Shown: positions 46,295 through 58,122 of the stretch, in pieces
How the letters are laid out: the number at the start of each line of letters is the position of its first letter
How positions within the stretch are numbered: the stretch's first letter is position 1
NCBI GenBank assembly: GCA_030407085.1
Contig: CM059587.1
Location: 94,669,001-94,733,000, forward strand
Reading direction: 5' to 3'
Origin: Trichopria drosophilae
Taxonomy: Eukaryota; Arthropoda; Insecta; Hymenoptera; Diapriidae
DNA length: 64,000 nt
Position numbers and translations under genes: made by a program
The notes under the pieces: model-generated
Seen by the model: only the letters and a program-made list of their open reading frames with translations
The model's database searches: none
What the model was told of the DNA's origin: nothing

Positions 46295-46712
46295 AAACAA
46301 AGTTATATAAATAGATTTACTTGTAGTAGTGTTATTGAAAACGTTTGTAATCTGAAGAACTTTTCAGTCCATTTTATTTTTCACCAATATAACATGTGTA
46401 TTTAAAAGTGTAAATTTGTTTTATGTTTTTTCTTATTACTGATTGAAAACTCATAAAACATTTTTTATTTTTTACAGTGAAACTAACTACTAAACAACAA
46501 GAATTTTTATAAAAACAATTTTTGTTTATTAAAAATCATAAAAATATGGTTTTTACATTCGAGGAGACTCTAAATACTGCAGGTAAGCAGAAAAAACAAT
46601 TATTAATAATTTAAAAATTTATTTCAAAAAAATTTATATTGACAACTGAAAAGTTCTAAAGAAATTTACCGAATTTTTGTAATTTTTGTATTCACCAAAT
46701 TATAGAATAAAA

Positions 46713-46757
46713 TTGATTCTGAAGAGGGCTTAAATAATTAGCCGAAACGTCAATTAA
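46713..46757 (+). ncRNA. Hammerhead ribozyme-like motif of the Penelope element
   Basis: Core CTGAAGAG, stem II GGCT/AGCC with loop TAAATAATT, then GAAA and CGTC (46719-46751). Stem I can form six pairs, TTGATT with AATTAA (one G-T wobble). Stem III would be formed only by the self-complementary ACGT, which suggests a dimer. Hammerheads are known in the LTRs of Penelope-like elements. Confidence 0.6.
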
Positions 46758-47570
46758 AGTGATTTAATTAATTCACCTAGTCAATCTGACAACATAAGAA
46801 AATTTAATACAAGGAACTTTTTCACTTACGAAAGGGTCAGATAAAAAGAAGAAATTTATGTAGTATTAACATTTTTTATATAGCAAGCGTTTCTCATTAT
46901 TTGAAAAATTGCAAACACATTAATTATAAAAAATATATATAAAATGACTATACTGCCGGCGTTATATATTCGTTTTCCTTTCGAATTAGCCGCCAATAGC
47001 TACAATGCGACCGAGCTTCATGTGGTATCGGAGAGATGGCGTAAGTTCCCAAAAGTAAAGTCGGTTTTCGTTTCCTTCATATACCGATCGACCGGCGAGG
47101 TAAAATTAAGATCATACTTCACAGGATCATTTCTGTAGTATATCTTCAAATCTCTCTACTTAACAGTGGAGTTGACGCAGCCACGATGATGAGTCGTAGT
47201 CCTTCTTCCTGAGCGTGAGGCAGACTCGAAATTCGTTTTTTTTCGAATTTCCAGTCATCGATGATCGTTCACCTCCTGCACTCAGTGCGGGAGGCATGGA
47301 AGTTAGGGTGTGCTGAGTGGTCTCTTTCATTTAAATAACAAAATTAAAAAATTCACTTTTCCAATTAATTTTATTATTTTAAGGGCGTATTTTCAAATAT
47401 TTATTTGTAATACTAATTTTTTGAAAAATGCAGCTATTACTGATCACATTGATCGAGGAAAACAACTACTATTAAATTTTTTTACAGGCTGTGTAACTAT
47501 AAATCAGTAATGCAATAATTGGATCTTCGGATATCTCAGAAACTTTTCAGTTTCCTGTAGAAAATACACT

Positions 47571-48535
47571 CAGAAAAAAAAGTACTTGAAATTACCATTT
47601 TTGTACTATTAATCATAGTGAGAAATGAGGACTAGGCATGGTAATAGTTAAAATAATTATGCTGAAATAGTAAAGTTTAACTATTGTTTCATGATTCAAA
47701 ATGCTACGTTGAGTACTTATCATAATAGACAAATAGACTCAACTATTTTGAAATAGTCATTTCAGAAAATTACTACCTTCACTGATAGAAATTGTATAAG
47801 AAATTGTCATAAAAAATATGGAAAGGAATCAATATTTACTTATTAAAAATATTTGTAAACTATATATATCACAGATATGAAAGTCCAACTTTTCTCCCTT
47901 CGTTCTTTGTTTAAGATAAACAAGGAAACAAAGTGAAAAACAAAAATCAACAATGCGCTAAGTTTGCGAATGTCACACTCTAGCCAGTTAAAAAATGTAC
48001 TATGCAATGCCGTAATACACACAAATTTGAGTGTCGTGAAACTAGTCTATAGAAACACGTGCGTATACGACATGCATTATGTATTATTATATCTTGACGT
48101 CCGACGGTCCTTCTTATGACCAAAAGAAAAGCCACTTCAATAACGGGAGCCACGGGCTCGAACAAAAAAGCTGCAAACGCCGGGTCGCCACCTGGCGGCA
48201 TCAAAACACCGGGAGTGCGGCAGTCTTTACTATGAATTTATAGTAAATACAAACTTTAACTATGAATAATAGTAAATATAAAGATTTACTACGAGACATT
48301 GTGTGAAATGAGGACTACACTAGATTATAGTTATTTTAACTATATTTATCATATTTATTTAAATTATTCTACATAGTTGATTTTTTTAATTATGAGGAGA
48401 TAGTTGGTGTAACGAAATTATAGTATATCGACTATGAAAGTGGTAAATTTAACTATTTTTCATAGTAGTTTTAACTATACTTTTCCAACTATGTGATATA
48501 GTCAATTTAACTATGGATTTTTTTCTCAGGGTACA
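47571..48535. mobile_element. MITE with TAACTAT subterminal words
   Basis: Ends CACTCAGAAAAAAAAGTA and ATTTTTTTCTCAGGGTA. Subterminal zones (47640-47790 and 48225-48520) contain many TTAACTATT, ATAGTAAA and AACTATG words, while the centre (47880-48220) has a different, more GC-rich composition. No coherent frame. Confidence 0.65.
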
Positions 48536-48547
48536 AATAAAAAATTT

Positions 48548-48690
48548 CTCACTGTGGAAATTGCAATCGGTTTCAATCGGAATATATCCGATTTGATCCG
48601 AAATACAAATTTGAAACCATTATGTATAGGTAAAATTACAAAATTTTTTGAAATTTACATACATCAAGGATTCAAAATATTTCGAAAACG
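48548..48690. repeat. Outer arm, right, of the 43.4-48.7 kb palindrome
   Basis: AATCGGTTTCAATCGGA, ACAAATTTGAAACCATTATG and ATTTCGAAAACG pair with 43390-43525. Confidence 0.7.
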
Positions 48691-50985
48691 TTACGGATAT
48701 TGCTATCAAGGAATAAAGAATAATTGCTGAAGCCGAATTTAACTACATATTTTAGTAAATTCAATTACTATCAACTTCAACAAAAATAGTAATATTAACA
48801 AGGTCGACACGGTTTGTGCAAATGCAATAGCAGTTTCTTATTCCACTCCCTCCCCCCTCTCCAACTAACTAAGGCAGTTAAATTTGTCAGGGATTTTCGC
48901 ATTTATTTAAAACTTGAATAATAAGTAGCGAATTTCTTTAGAAATTATAAACTTATTTCCGTTCATAATAATTGTGCAATTTACTCCTGTTAAATCACTG
49001 TGAGTTGGCCTTGATCTGACATTGATTATTTTATTATGCTCAAATTGACTGCATTATAAACGAGTTTAAAAAATAACAAAGAAACTAACAAAAACTAGAT
49101 GAATGTTGTATTTATGAACCTTCCAAAAAATGTATCACGCATTAACGAAAGTGTGACAGCTCCAGAAATGAATAATAATAACCTACTTAATTTCGTTGAT
49201 TGATTCTGACTTGTTTACTTTATCGACCTTGATTTAAAATGCATTGATAAGCTTATTCAGGAATGGTTTCGCCATAGCATTCGAAAGCGAAATATCATAT
49301 ATTTTTCTTTGACACCAACGATTATTTAAATACAAATAAGATGTCGTAAATGAAATTCATTGGGAAAAAATAGATGTGCATTCGTTATGTAAATATGCAT
49401 GTGAATGAAGTATGCGTTCATATCTGATAGTAAATGAGGCGTGGAATATACTAGTATTGAAAAATCAAATCGAGAGAAATTAAAGCGCAAACATTTTTAA
49501 TATAAAATTGCTTCAAAAAATGTTTTGCAATAGTTTGTTTAGTATTAATGTTATTGCAATATTTGATTATGTTGGTATAAAATCGTATCTGTAAGAACTT
49601 ACTTAAAACTTATTAATTCTTTATTTTCATTTTACTTTGCCATTTTAATCATATCTTGATGTATTCAAATTTATGGGGGATACAAGGAATGTAATTTTTG
49701 TTTTACTTTATACTCTTATGTGAAAAACTGAAATGTAGTTTATAATGTTTACTTTTGAACCATATTCTTTTATTTTCATTGCAGGAACTGGACACATCGT
49801 CCTCCCTCCCATTTTGTAAGTAATTATTTTCGAACGTATTTATCAAATTAATTTTTTCAACGAACCAATATATATTTGGACCTCGTTTGATTCACACAAG
49901 TAAACAGTTGGTTATGAGAATCAAACCGGTTCGGTTCTAAATAACGATTGACCTTCTACATCAAAACAAACAGATCAGTCACTATAAACAAACAGTTCGG
50001 TTGGTACAATGCCCATGTGGTCTTGTTGATCAATAAGTCAATGTATTGTTTAGTACGAAATTTCAGAATCCTGGTTCTGTAGGGCAATTCTAATTACTAT
50101 AGACAGTGTCCTAGAAAATGCCAAAGAAATACCATTATGGTATTAATAATTCCCATACATTCATTAATTTACTTCAATTATTTATGTTTTTTTTTTAATA
50201 AATTGAAAGTAATAATAACGAAAGTTCATATAACAGTATATCGGTTCATGACACTAATTTATCTGTTCATAAAAGTGAAGAGAGATGAAGTGCACACCTT
50301 TGCCAATTTCAGGCAATAATATTTCAAGGCGACAATTAACCGGTGCCTTTGCTTCTGTTCCTTTCGGTTAAAGGATACGGCATCGAACGACCTTCGGTAA
50401 TTAACTCGATTGATGCACATTGCAGGTCCTGATTGTGCTTGAAAAAAGGTTCACGTTGCATTTGCATACTTCGGTTGTAATGAGATCGCGAACGATGCAT
50501 TATTCATTTTCGAACGACTCGTGGAAAATAGTAGATCGAAAATTAATTGTTTCGTTATTATTATTCGTCGAAGGTTAATATCCCAGCAATCAATTAAAAT
50601 TGTATTTTCATGAGCCGTTGAAATTTTAATTTATATCATATTTAATTGCGTAAATATGTCACTTTCGGCGGTTTATTGGTTTAATCAATTCGTTTGTCAT
50701 TTTATTATTTTTATGGTTATCAGATATTTTTAATATTCATTGAAATTCGACAAATGTCATACTAAGTAATGACTTTATGTCAAATAAAAGTCAATTTTTA
50801 AAAGACTGATGACATTAAAACCGCTTTTACTGATACATATATTGTAATTGGAAAATAACCAATAAATAATTTGGTTTTAAATTTAAAAACTTTTTCTTCA
50901 TTCGTCATGTCATATAGAAGTAAGTATAATTGGTACTTTACTAATAAAGTTTAATGTATTAAAACAACTGCTCACATCCTGAATG
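48691..50985. other. AT-rich stretch with one candidate small exon
   Basis: Holds a 47-base fragment of repeat H (50085-50131) and the candidate exon at 49785-49815. Nothing else was recognised. Confidence 0.45.
49785..49815 (+). other. Candidate 31-base exon
   Basis: A strong acceptor (TATTTTCATTGCAG) and a strong donor (GTAAGT) bound 31 bases. Only one of its frames stays open when joined to the candidate exon at 52642 (TGHIVLPPIL then QGCRLKLLEQ). No family recognised. Confidence 0.2.
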
Positions 50986-51168
50986 TCATCACGTGTTATA
51001 TCATGTGACGTAACATGTGACATAACTCGTGACCCATGACGTGACATATCACGTGACATAACACGTGACACATCATGTGATGCTATTATGTGACGTAACA
51101 TGTGACATAACATGTGACATATCACGTGTCATAACACGTGACACATCATGTGATGGTATTATGTGATA
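50986..51168. repeat. CACGTG/CATGTG word array
   Basis: About 180 bases hold five CACGTG and six CATGTG hexamers, mostly as ACACGTGACA or ACATGTGACA. Part of it is a tandem duplication with a period of about 80 bases (ACACGTGACACATCATGTGA twice). Confidence 0.9.
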
Positions 51169-52068
51169 AATAGTGTTATAAAAATATGATAAATATTGTT
51201 TTATATTATTCACTCTGAAAAAGACCTATATTAATTAACAAAGAAAAGTTTTGAAATTTCCTTTCGATATATTGCTCCAGCTTCTGATTAATTCCCTTTA
51301 CCAATTTTCGAAAATTTTCTTCACAGATCTATAATAGTATTAATAATACATTTAACATTTCATAACTTTTATCACATTTTTTTTTTTTTTATTATGCCTT
51401 TCTAATTTGACATAAGATTAATTTCAGCTTTACAATGTTTAGCTGTACATGGTTTTACGAAGTATACATATTACAATGTTGTATTGACAGTCTTATAGTT
51501 TTATCACATCTTTATTGATACCACATGATTATTGAAAGGCTTGTATTTGTAGGAAAAAGATGTTAAAAACGAACCCTATATTTTCCACGTACAAATATTT
51601 ATAACACTTTTTTAGCCATTTATTGCATAAGGAAACTATTTTCCTTTACACAATAGGTTGTTTTATAAAAATAAATTACGTAAAAATCGCGATTTTTACG
51701 ACTATTTGCCGAAAACCGTACAAGATATGACAATTTCCCCTTTTTTAAATAGGCGCATCGTGTTGAGGACACCCAAAAATACCTCGAAAAAATAGGCCAC
51801 CAAAAATGAACAGTGTTTTCATTACAATTTTTAGAGCTCATATTCGCTGTTCAATGTTATGTTAATGGGTTAATTATATAATAATATAATAGGCATTAAA
51901 ATGGTTTCACTCCAGATTACTAGGGAGTGGTGTATGCGATTTCATGGGATTTCTAGATTACGTCCCTGTACCATTAAGAATGTACATCCTAGAATATTCA
52001 TTGGAGTTACGAGGAGTATATAATGGATCAAATTTGGTTATGTACTTTGGGCATGACAAATTAGGTGC

Positions 52069-52276
52069 GGGTCGAAAAAGCGACAAATCAAAAAGCCGAC
52101 AGGTCAAAAAACGACAGTCATGAAGCCGACACTCAAGAAGCTGACATATAAAAAATAGACACATCGACAAGCGGACAGACATTTTTTGAAGTATCGGTTT
52201 TCTGACTGTCGGCTTTTCGATGGTCGGATTTTTACCAGTCGGCTTTTTAATTTGTCGGGTTTTCGACTCGCACCCG
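52069..52276. mobile_element. MITE built from AAAAAGCCGACA words, copy 1
   Basis: Left end GTGCGGGTCGAAAAAGCGAC, right end GTCGGGTTTTCGACTCGCAC. The left half has AAAAAGCCGACA and AAAAAACGACAGTC, the right half TGTCGGCTTTTCGA and GTCGGCTTTTTAA. The stretch 51169-52068 before it holds nothing recognised. Confidence 0.8.
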
Positions 52277-52641
52277 ACAAATTGAGGATTAAAAATTGAT
52301 AGAATATGAAACATACTACCAGAATTTGGACACATACGACTGACCAGTAAACTGACACCTCCAAGAACTCGTAAAGTTTCAAGAAGTCTTAAATACTGCG
52401 TAGAAAGAACTCTTAAAGTAGCCAAAAATATATTCCAAGACTCCCTAACAAATACACAGGACTAACATAACATCGAATCAAAACGTCCCACGATTTCAAA
52501 TGCTATCATCTTAGCGAAGGAACGCAATAAAATCAAGAGACTTCAGCTAGAAAATACCTTCACAAAACAAAATAAGAATGTAGTCAACATAAGATCTGTT
52601 GAAAATATAGTTTGTGGATATTAACTTTTTATATTTTTCAG

Positions 52642-52736
52642 GCAAGGCTGCCGTTTGAAACTGCTTGAGCAGAACAAAATGGACCCAGGTAGTGGAGGGA
52701 AATGTTATAAAGTAGGCGTGGGAACTAAGTGTTAAT
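52642..52736 (+). other. Candidate exon before a MITE
   Basis: Acceptor TTATATTTTTCAG; the sequence then reads QGCRLKLLEQNKMDPG and is open to a TAA at 52732-52734 (or to a GTAGTG donor at 52689). See 49785. Weak, since no homologue is known. Confidence 0.2.
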
Positions 52737-52780
52737 ATAAAATATATTATTTTTGTGTTATTACATTATTTACTTTTTAG

Positions 52781-53190
52781 CATACACTGAGAAAAGTGTA
52801 TTTTATCAGTTACTATCCGTTGGCTTTTAAAAAGTGTATTATAGCCATTAAAAGATATATTATAACTAGTAAAATCCTCCGACGTTCAGCATTTGTTTTT
52901 GACAGGTTATACGAAACTGTAATAAACTCTCCTATTTTAAAAGAATGTTTTATTATGACTAAAAGAAGGCATTTTTAATATTTTAATTTGCTAGATAAAT
53001 TTCCATAAACAAAAATTGATTTTAGTTAAAAAGAAAAGGCTAAAATAAACTGACATATCGGTTAGAATAATATAAAATCTTCGTCTTTTAACAGGTAGTA
53101 GAAAGATGGCAATCCCTATCCGTAATATACTATATTTTACGGGACATAAGAATTCTAATACTGGGTAAAAAACACTTTTCTCAGTGTATG
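52781..53190. mobile_element. MITE with CATACACTGAGAAAAGTGT ends
   Basis: Left CATACACTGAGAAAAGTGTA, right AACACTTTTCTCAGTGTATG. About 410 bp, non-coding. The ends resemble those of 47571-48535 (CACTCAGAAAA). Confidence 0.8.
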
Positions 53191-55875
53191 ATCTTTCGAA
53201 TCGGGGGGTCTTCGTCACCCCGAACCCCCCTTTCCCCTCCCCTAACCTTCACTTCTTTGATATCCAACGTATCTCCGAACGCACACAATTAAAAAAAATA
53301 TTGTTTGACACGCGTGTGTAATACTCTTACACGCTCGCGTGATCGGCGCTCGGTGCGTAAAAGTAGTACTTTACACATTAGTATCGAAAACTACTATTTT
53401 TATATTATTGAAATTAAAGCGGTCGAGAAGTTTTGAAACGTCAATATTTGGAGAATAAGGTTGTTAAAATCAGCAAAAGGAAAACGTTGTTTGTGTAAAA
53501 TAAAACGATTCTCCGTTTTATAGACAAGAAGTACATGAAAGTAATACCCAGAAAAATAAAAAATAGTTATTTATCAAACTTTGATATTTTCTCCATTAAT
53601 TCTGTTGACGTACATCACTAGAATTGGAGGTTATGTTGACAATGACTTATAGTCTTGTTAGTTATCAGTTATGGCTTAGTAAATGTTCATTAAATTTCTG
53701 AATAAGGATTGCTATTACAATTTATGATATGTACCAGGAACAAAGTATACTAAATGCTAAATATGAGGATATCATAAAATAATTAAGATGTTTTATGTAA
53801 AGGAGGACTTATAATTACTTGTCATTGTTCTTGTTATAGATTTATGAAAATTAGTCTTATATGTATAAGTACAAAGGGAAAACTATCCAAATTTCTTTAA
53901 AGTTGATCAGCGGTCTTATTCATTGTCAGCAGGTTTCACGGTAAGATCATTTCTTGTTGGATTACTAAAAGTTACCCGACGTCGTTAATTTTACCAAAGC
54001 TTCGCGTAGCGCGTCATGAATAATTAATAATTCCCTTCGTCCTTCTGTGTAATTATTACAATGTTGAATATCTTGTTATCGTAATTGAAGCTACATGGAG
54101 TATTATGTGTTTTCAGTAAAAAATGATTGTGAAATGAGTACGTCATTTTCTTCAAAAGGTTTCTGATTAATTTTTTAATAAAGTCGATTGTCTATTTTAA
54201 TCACTATTTTACAATCGAGCTTACTAAAGAATAACTAATAAATTCTTAACAAAACAAAATTCACGGACTTATTAAATATAATACAAGGTGTCATCGAAGT
54301 TCTCAAACAACAATATAGCTCTAAAAGATGTATTAGCAAAATTGTTTTGTGTTTTTATGATTTTTTCTTGGTTACTGACTTTAACCTTGATAAAGATTCG
54401 AAGGTCAATCCAAGGTTACACCTATTATTTTCTAATGAAACGCAATCTTGATACTTGTAGGTAAAAACTGTAGATTTTTAGAATTAAATAAACTTTGATA
54501 TCATCTTAATATTAATATTACCTCATGACCTTGAGAATAAAGCTAGGTTACTGTTGAATGCCCTTCATTACAAAAAGAAGAGAATTCATTTGCTATTTGA
54601 AGGTTAAAATCCCTAATAAGAATCTATTTATTTATTAGTTATTGTATGCTTTGAAAAAAAAATAACTTTCGTTTCTAATATTTGTTAACACTTGAAATAT
54701 TTTTTTTTGTTAAAGCTGAAAAATGCCGTAAATCGATTTCTTTCGGTATTTTATTATTTTTTCATTGAAATCCGAAATTGCTAATATTTACTAAAAACCT
54801 TTATAAAAAGTGAACCAAGTTAGAGTAAAAATTTTAAGAAAAACTAGTAGATTTTGTAAGGTTATTTTTATAATGTAGGTTTAATTTTTTGTGGATTTAC
54901 ATAACGTTGGGGCTCTATTATGACTATATTTTATATGAATCACCCGAAGGTGAATGTCACAATATTTTAAATTCATTATAATTAAGAATACAAATGCTTT
55001 GATTATTTCGAGGCGGCCTCGTTCACCAGGAACTGACTTTGATAAATGAGGTAAAACACTCCTCCGAGTCATGTTTGTACATAATATTATCTCATTAATT
55101 TCATGTCTCCACGTATTATGTTTTAAAACTTTACCTTAATTTATTTACAATAGACATATAAATATTTACTTTCAAGAATTAATTTTTATACAGTCCACTT
55201 ATTCCCATCTTTATATTCATATTTTGATTGTATATAAATGCAGGGAATAAATGTGAGTAATTTTTAATCTACATTTTATTTATTTTTAAAATAAATATTG
55301 CAATTTTGTTTTACAAAATTCCGAAAAGTACTTATCATCAAATATACGTTTTCGACGAACAAATAACGATGGTTTTGTGATCCATACTTTTAATTTTTCG
55401 ATCTAATTTTTTTCTGATGACAGAAACTCGTCTGCTTTAAGAAATTGATGCAAATTTTGCCAGACAAATTAAAAATTTTTATTTATGATGGTAACGATGG
55501 AAAAGTTTACTTATCATCAATTTTTTAATGTCGTGATTGATTACTTATAGGTTATAATACGATTTTGGCCTCTAATTTAGTACTAAATGATAATAATCTG
55601 CATAATAATAATAATAAAAAATAACAAACATTAATTGAAGATAAAGATTTCAATGAAGAATTAACGATTGTTGGTGTATCTCTCTAGTAAATGGTGCTAA
55701 TAGTAAATTTATGGTTTTCAGAAAATATTTTAAATACTTCACGTCGAAATCATTCAGATTCATAAATTAGGCTTTCAAGAAATAATTAAATTTCAATTTT
55801 AATTAAACAAACACCATAGCATCAAATTTATTTAAACCACAGTTTATTTTGTTGTCAACACATGGTTAAAATAAT
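53191..55875. other. AT-rich stretch with AAGGTCA island 2
   Basis: At 54360-54615 are AACCTTGATA, GAAGGTCAATCCAAGGTTAC, ATGACCTTGAG and TTGAAGGTTAAA. Nothing else in this stretch was recognised as a gene or repeat. Confidence 0.4.
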
Positions 55876-56135
55876 ACTCATTATCCTAGAAAATATCAAA
55901 GAAATTATTAGAGAACTGTCCGAGAATGTTCGGGAATAAGTGATTTTTACTTATTCCTGGAAATTCTCGGTCAGTTCTCAATTCATAATTTTGGTATTTT
56001 CCTGGAAACCGTCTATAGTAATTATAATTACCTTTACAGAGCCTGAATTTAGAAAATGTTATTCACTTATCTGCAATTTACGTTTTTAAAAGAAATTTCC
56101 TACCCTACCGGCGGACTAAATTAGAATTCCCTTAA
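55876..56135. repeat. Dispersed repeat H, copy 4 (empty site for the 4-kb MITE)
   Basis: CTAGAAAATATCAAAGAAAT, GAGAATGTTCGGGAATAAGT, TTCTCGGTCAGTTCTCAATT, GGAAACCGTCTATAGTAATT and CTAAATTAGAATTCCCTTAA. GGGAATAAGTGATTTTTA is the uninterrupted form of the site occupied at 3995. Confidence 0.75.
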
Positions 56136-56404
56136 AGCCGAATTTTTCAAAGAAAAAATGTGTGAAATATATTACACTGAATTTTTAATATGGAATATGG
56201 GAATGATTTATCTGTGACTACATATTTTCAAGACTTTCCAGACATTCCAAGTATTTCAATTTCAATATAATGTGTTTATATATTAATATCCGTCAAATTG
56301 TATAATATTAAAATTATTAGGCTAATAATAATTGCTTGATTGTGATAGCTTATTAGTCTTTTATCCTAATTACAAGCAACCAATTTTCTTTAAGCATTAT
56401 AATT

Positions 56405-56475
56405 GCGATCGCAGCGTAGTGGTTAAGTCGTTGGCTTGGTAAGCGAGAGACCCAGGTTCGATCCCCGCCGGACGA
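56405..56475 (+). tRNA. tRNA-like sequence, probably pseudogene or SINE head
   Basis: A-box-like TAGTGGTTAAG and B-box GGTTCGATCC at tRNA spacing. The possible cloverleaf has only five of seven acceptor pairs and mismatches in the anticodon and T stems (anticodon loop TTGGTAA). Not a normal functional tRNA. The stretch 56476-57190 holds nothing else recognised. Confidence 0.35.
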
Positions 56476-57197
56476 CGATTTTTCTTATTTGTTTCTAAGC
56501 GTTACATATTTATTACCGCGTGTGATAAATTATATAAAAATAGTATAAGAATTTCGCATAAGCTTATATTATATATAGAAACGATATCTACCTATTTTTT
56601 GGTCTCATTAATTTTCCAGAAATATTGCAGCAATATATTCGCAATATTTCTACAATATATTTGAGCAATATTGCTGGATCTATTTTAGTGTACGAAATAC
56701 ACTATGAGCTTTGGACATTTTGTTTCCCTTTAATCAAAGTTTTGAGTAATTTTTAAAATTTTTTTACAAAAATTTGGACCAGTCTGATAATTCTAACTTC
56801 GGATTCGGATTCGTCGGGCAAATATACATGCGAATACACGTCTCAACCGAAACTGTTTTCATTAGTGTGACGGTGTTATTAATACACAATATATACAAAG
56901 GCACATTTACAAATACATTGGTCCCTTAAAAAAGTCACTGAATTATTAAAGATGATAACCTAACCTCGATATAGCAATAGCGTCCTAAGGTTTTATCGCT
57001 ATATCGTAAAGCAGCCGCGCTTTAATCTTTGCATAATTAAGCACACCTATGTAGAGATCGATTGCAGGTAAAAGTTCATTTCTTATTGGCTTCCATTTAA
57101 AAAAGGGAGTGAATGGATTTCGGTTGTCCTTCGAGAGGCGACAATGCCAATTTCAGGGTTCGTGGTAACAACTTGTATCGGCCACCGTGTTCATTGG

Positions 57198-57292
57198 TAT
57201 ATAAGCGAAAACCAGATTGAAAACAGTTTGCACTGTAATAACAGCCTTTAATCGGTGAGGAGTCGCCAGTTAACACAGAAATGTTTACATTT
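57198..57292 (+). promoter_or_regulatory. Candidate TATA promoter with a tiny first coding exon
   Basis: TATATAAG at 57198, an initiator-like ACAGTT 26 bases later, then ATG at 57281 followed by TTTACATTT and a GTGAGT donor at 57293. A first exon coding only four residues (MFTF) is common in insect cuticle protein genes. No downstream exon was found up to 64000, so this is a suggestion. Confidence 0.3.
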
Positions 57293-57766
57293 GTGAGTAT
57301 AGTATAACTTGAGTGAATGTGAGTATCCAACATTTAATTAGAACAGTTAAAGAAATGGTCTTCGATATTGGGTTCTAAAAATTAAAATTTGGAAGCAAAC
57401 GTATCAGTAATGTCCTTTCTTCTACCCACTGAAGTTCAATATGAGTGTAGTTTTAACAATGTGTCCTGAGTAAAAGCTGTAACATAAGCAAACTAAAACA
57501 TAAATATCTTTCGAGACATCCAGCATGAAGGTGGGCTCATCAAGAAAACCTCCGAATTATAATGATTTAACATATTTCGGATTTGTTTTAATGTGTCTGC
57601 ATGTCTAGACAAATTTGTTTTGGCGAGCATTTGTAATACGGATGATGTCAATTTTATTTTGAGAAAGTTACATCTAATTTGACTGGAATCTATTGTTTGA
57701 GTGAAGAATGAGCCATTATTTTCAAAGAAAGAATTTATTAAAATTAAATGTTATTACAGTCAACCC

Positions 57767-58122
57767 TCTCAATAGTTCCGGGCAATGAGAAAAGGGACAA
57801 TGTTTTTCCAAGAACGCGGGTTCCTTCACTTTCTACTCAACCGCGGAAAATTTTTCGCGCTTTCTCGCAATAATGCCGGTACGCCGAACTTGACCCCGAG
57901 AGTGTTTTTGGTTTATTTTATTGTTGTGAGGTGACAAGTTCGTATAAATATATTAGTTTAATATAAATATATATTATCAGTATTATATTAAATTTTGTTG
58001 TCTTTGATATTACACTTTTTATATTGCAAGCCTAGAATAAACAAAAATTACTATGAATGAGGGCTATTTTGCATTTTGCTTAGCCAAACTATTGAGAGCG
58101 GCTCTATTGAGAGGGTCTACTG
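57767..58122. mobile_element. CAGT-end MITE, TCAATAG-word subfamily
   Basis: Left end CAGTCAACCCTCTCAATAGT, right end CTATTGAGAGGGTCTACTG, both flanked by TA. The right arm has AACTATTGAGAGCGG and CTCTATTGAGAGGG. Same architecture as the other CAGTAG-end elements with a different word. Confidence 0.75.

Larger units (their letters stand above)
45231..46857 (+). mobile_element. 5'-truncated Penelope-like element (RT + GIY-YIG)
   Basis: Flanked by the 11-bp repeat ATGTAGTATTA at 45220-45230 and 46858-46868, a likely target-site duplication. It starts inside the RT, so it is 5'-truncated, and it ends with an LTR-like tail that carries a ribozyme-like motif. It lies between the arms of a larger inverted-repeat element. 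Confidence 0.85.
44240..47560. mobile_element. Large inverted-repeat element containing a Penelope insertion
   Basis: Arms of about 570 bp: 44262-44830 and 46960-47530. Matching phrases include GAGACCACTCAGCACACCCT, GATCATCGATGACTGGAAAT, TCTGCCTCACGCTCAGGAAG and CCGGTCGATCGGTATATGAA, all inverted at the right. Without the Penelope copy the element would be about 1.7 kb. No transposase frame remains. Confidence 0.85.

Noticed and set aside
50910..51125. 71-codon Met/His/Ser-rich frame
   Set aside because: Translation of the CACGTG/CATGTG word array.
57097..57333. 78-codon minus-strand frame
   Set aside because: It overlaps the better-supported plus-strand TATA/ATG/donor arrangement and has no domain.
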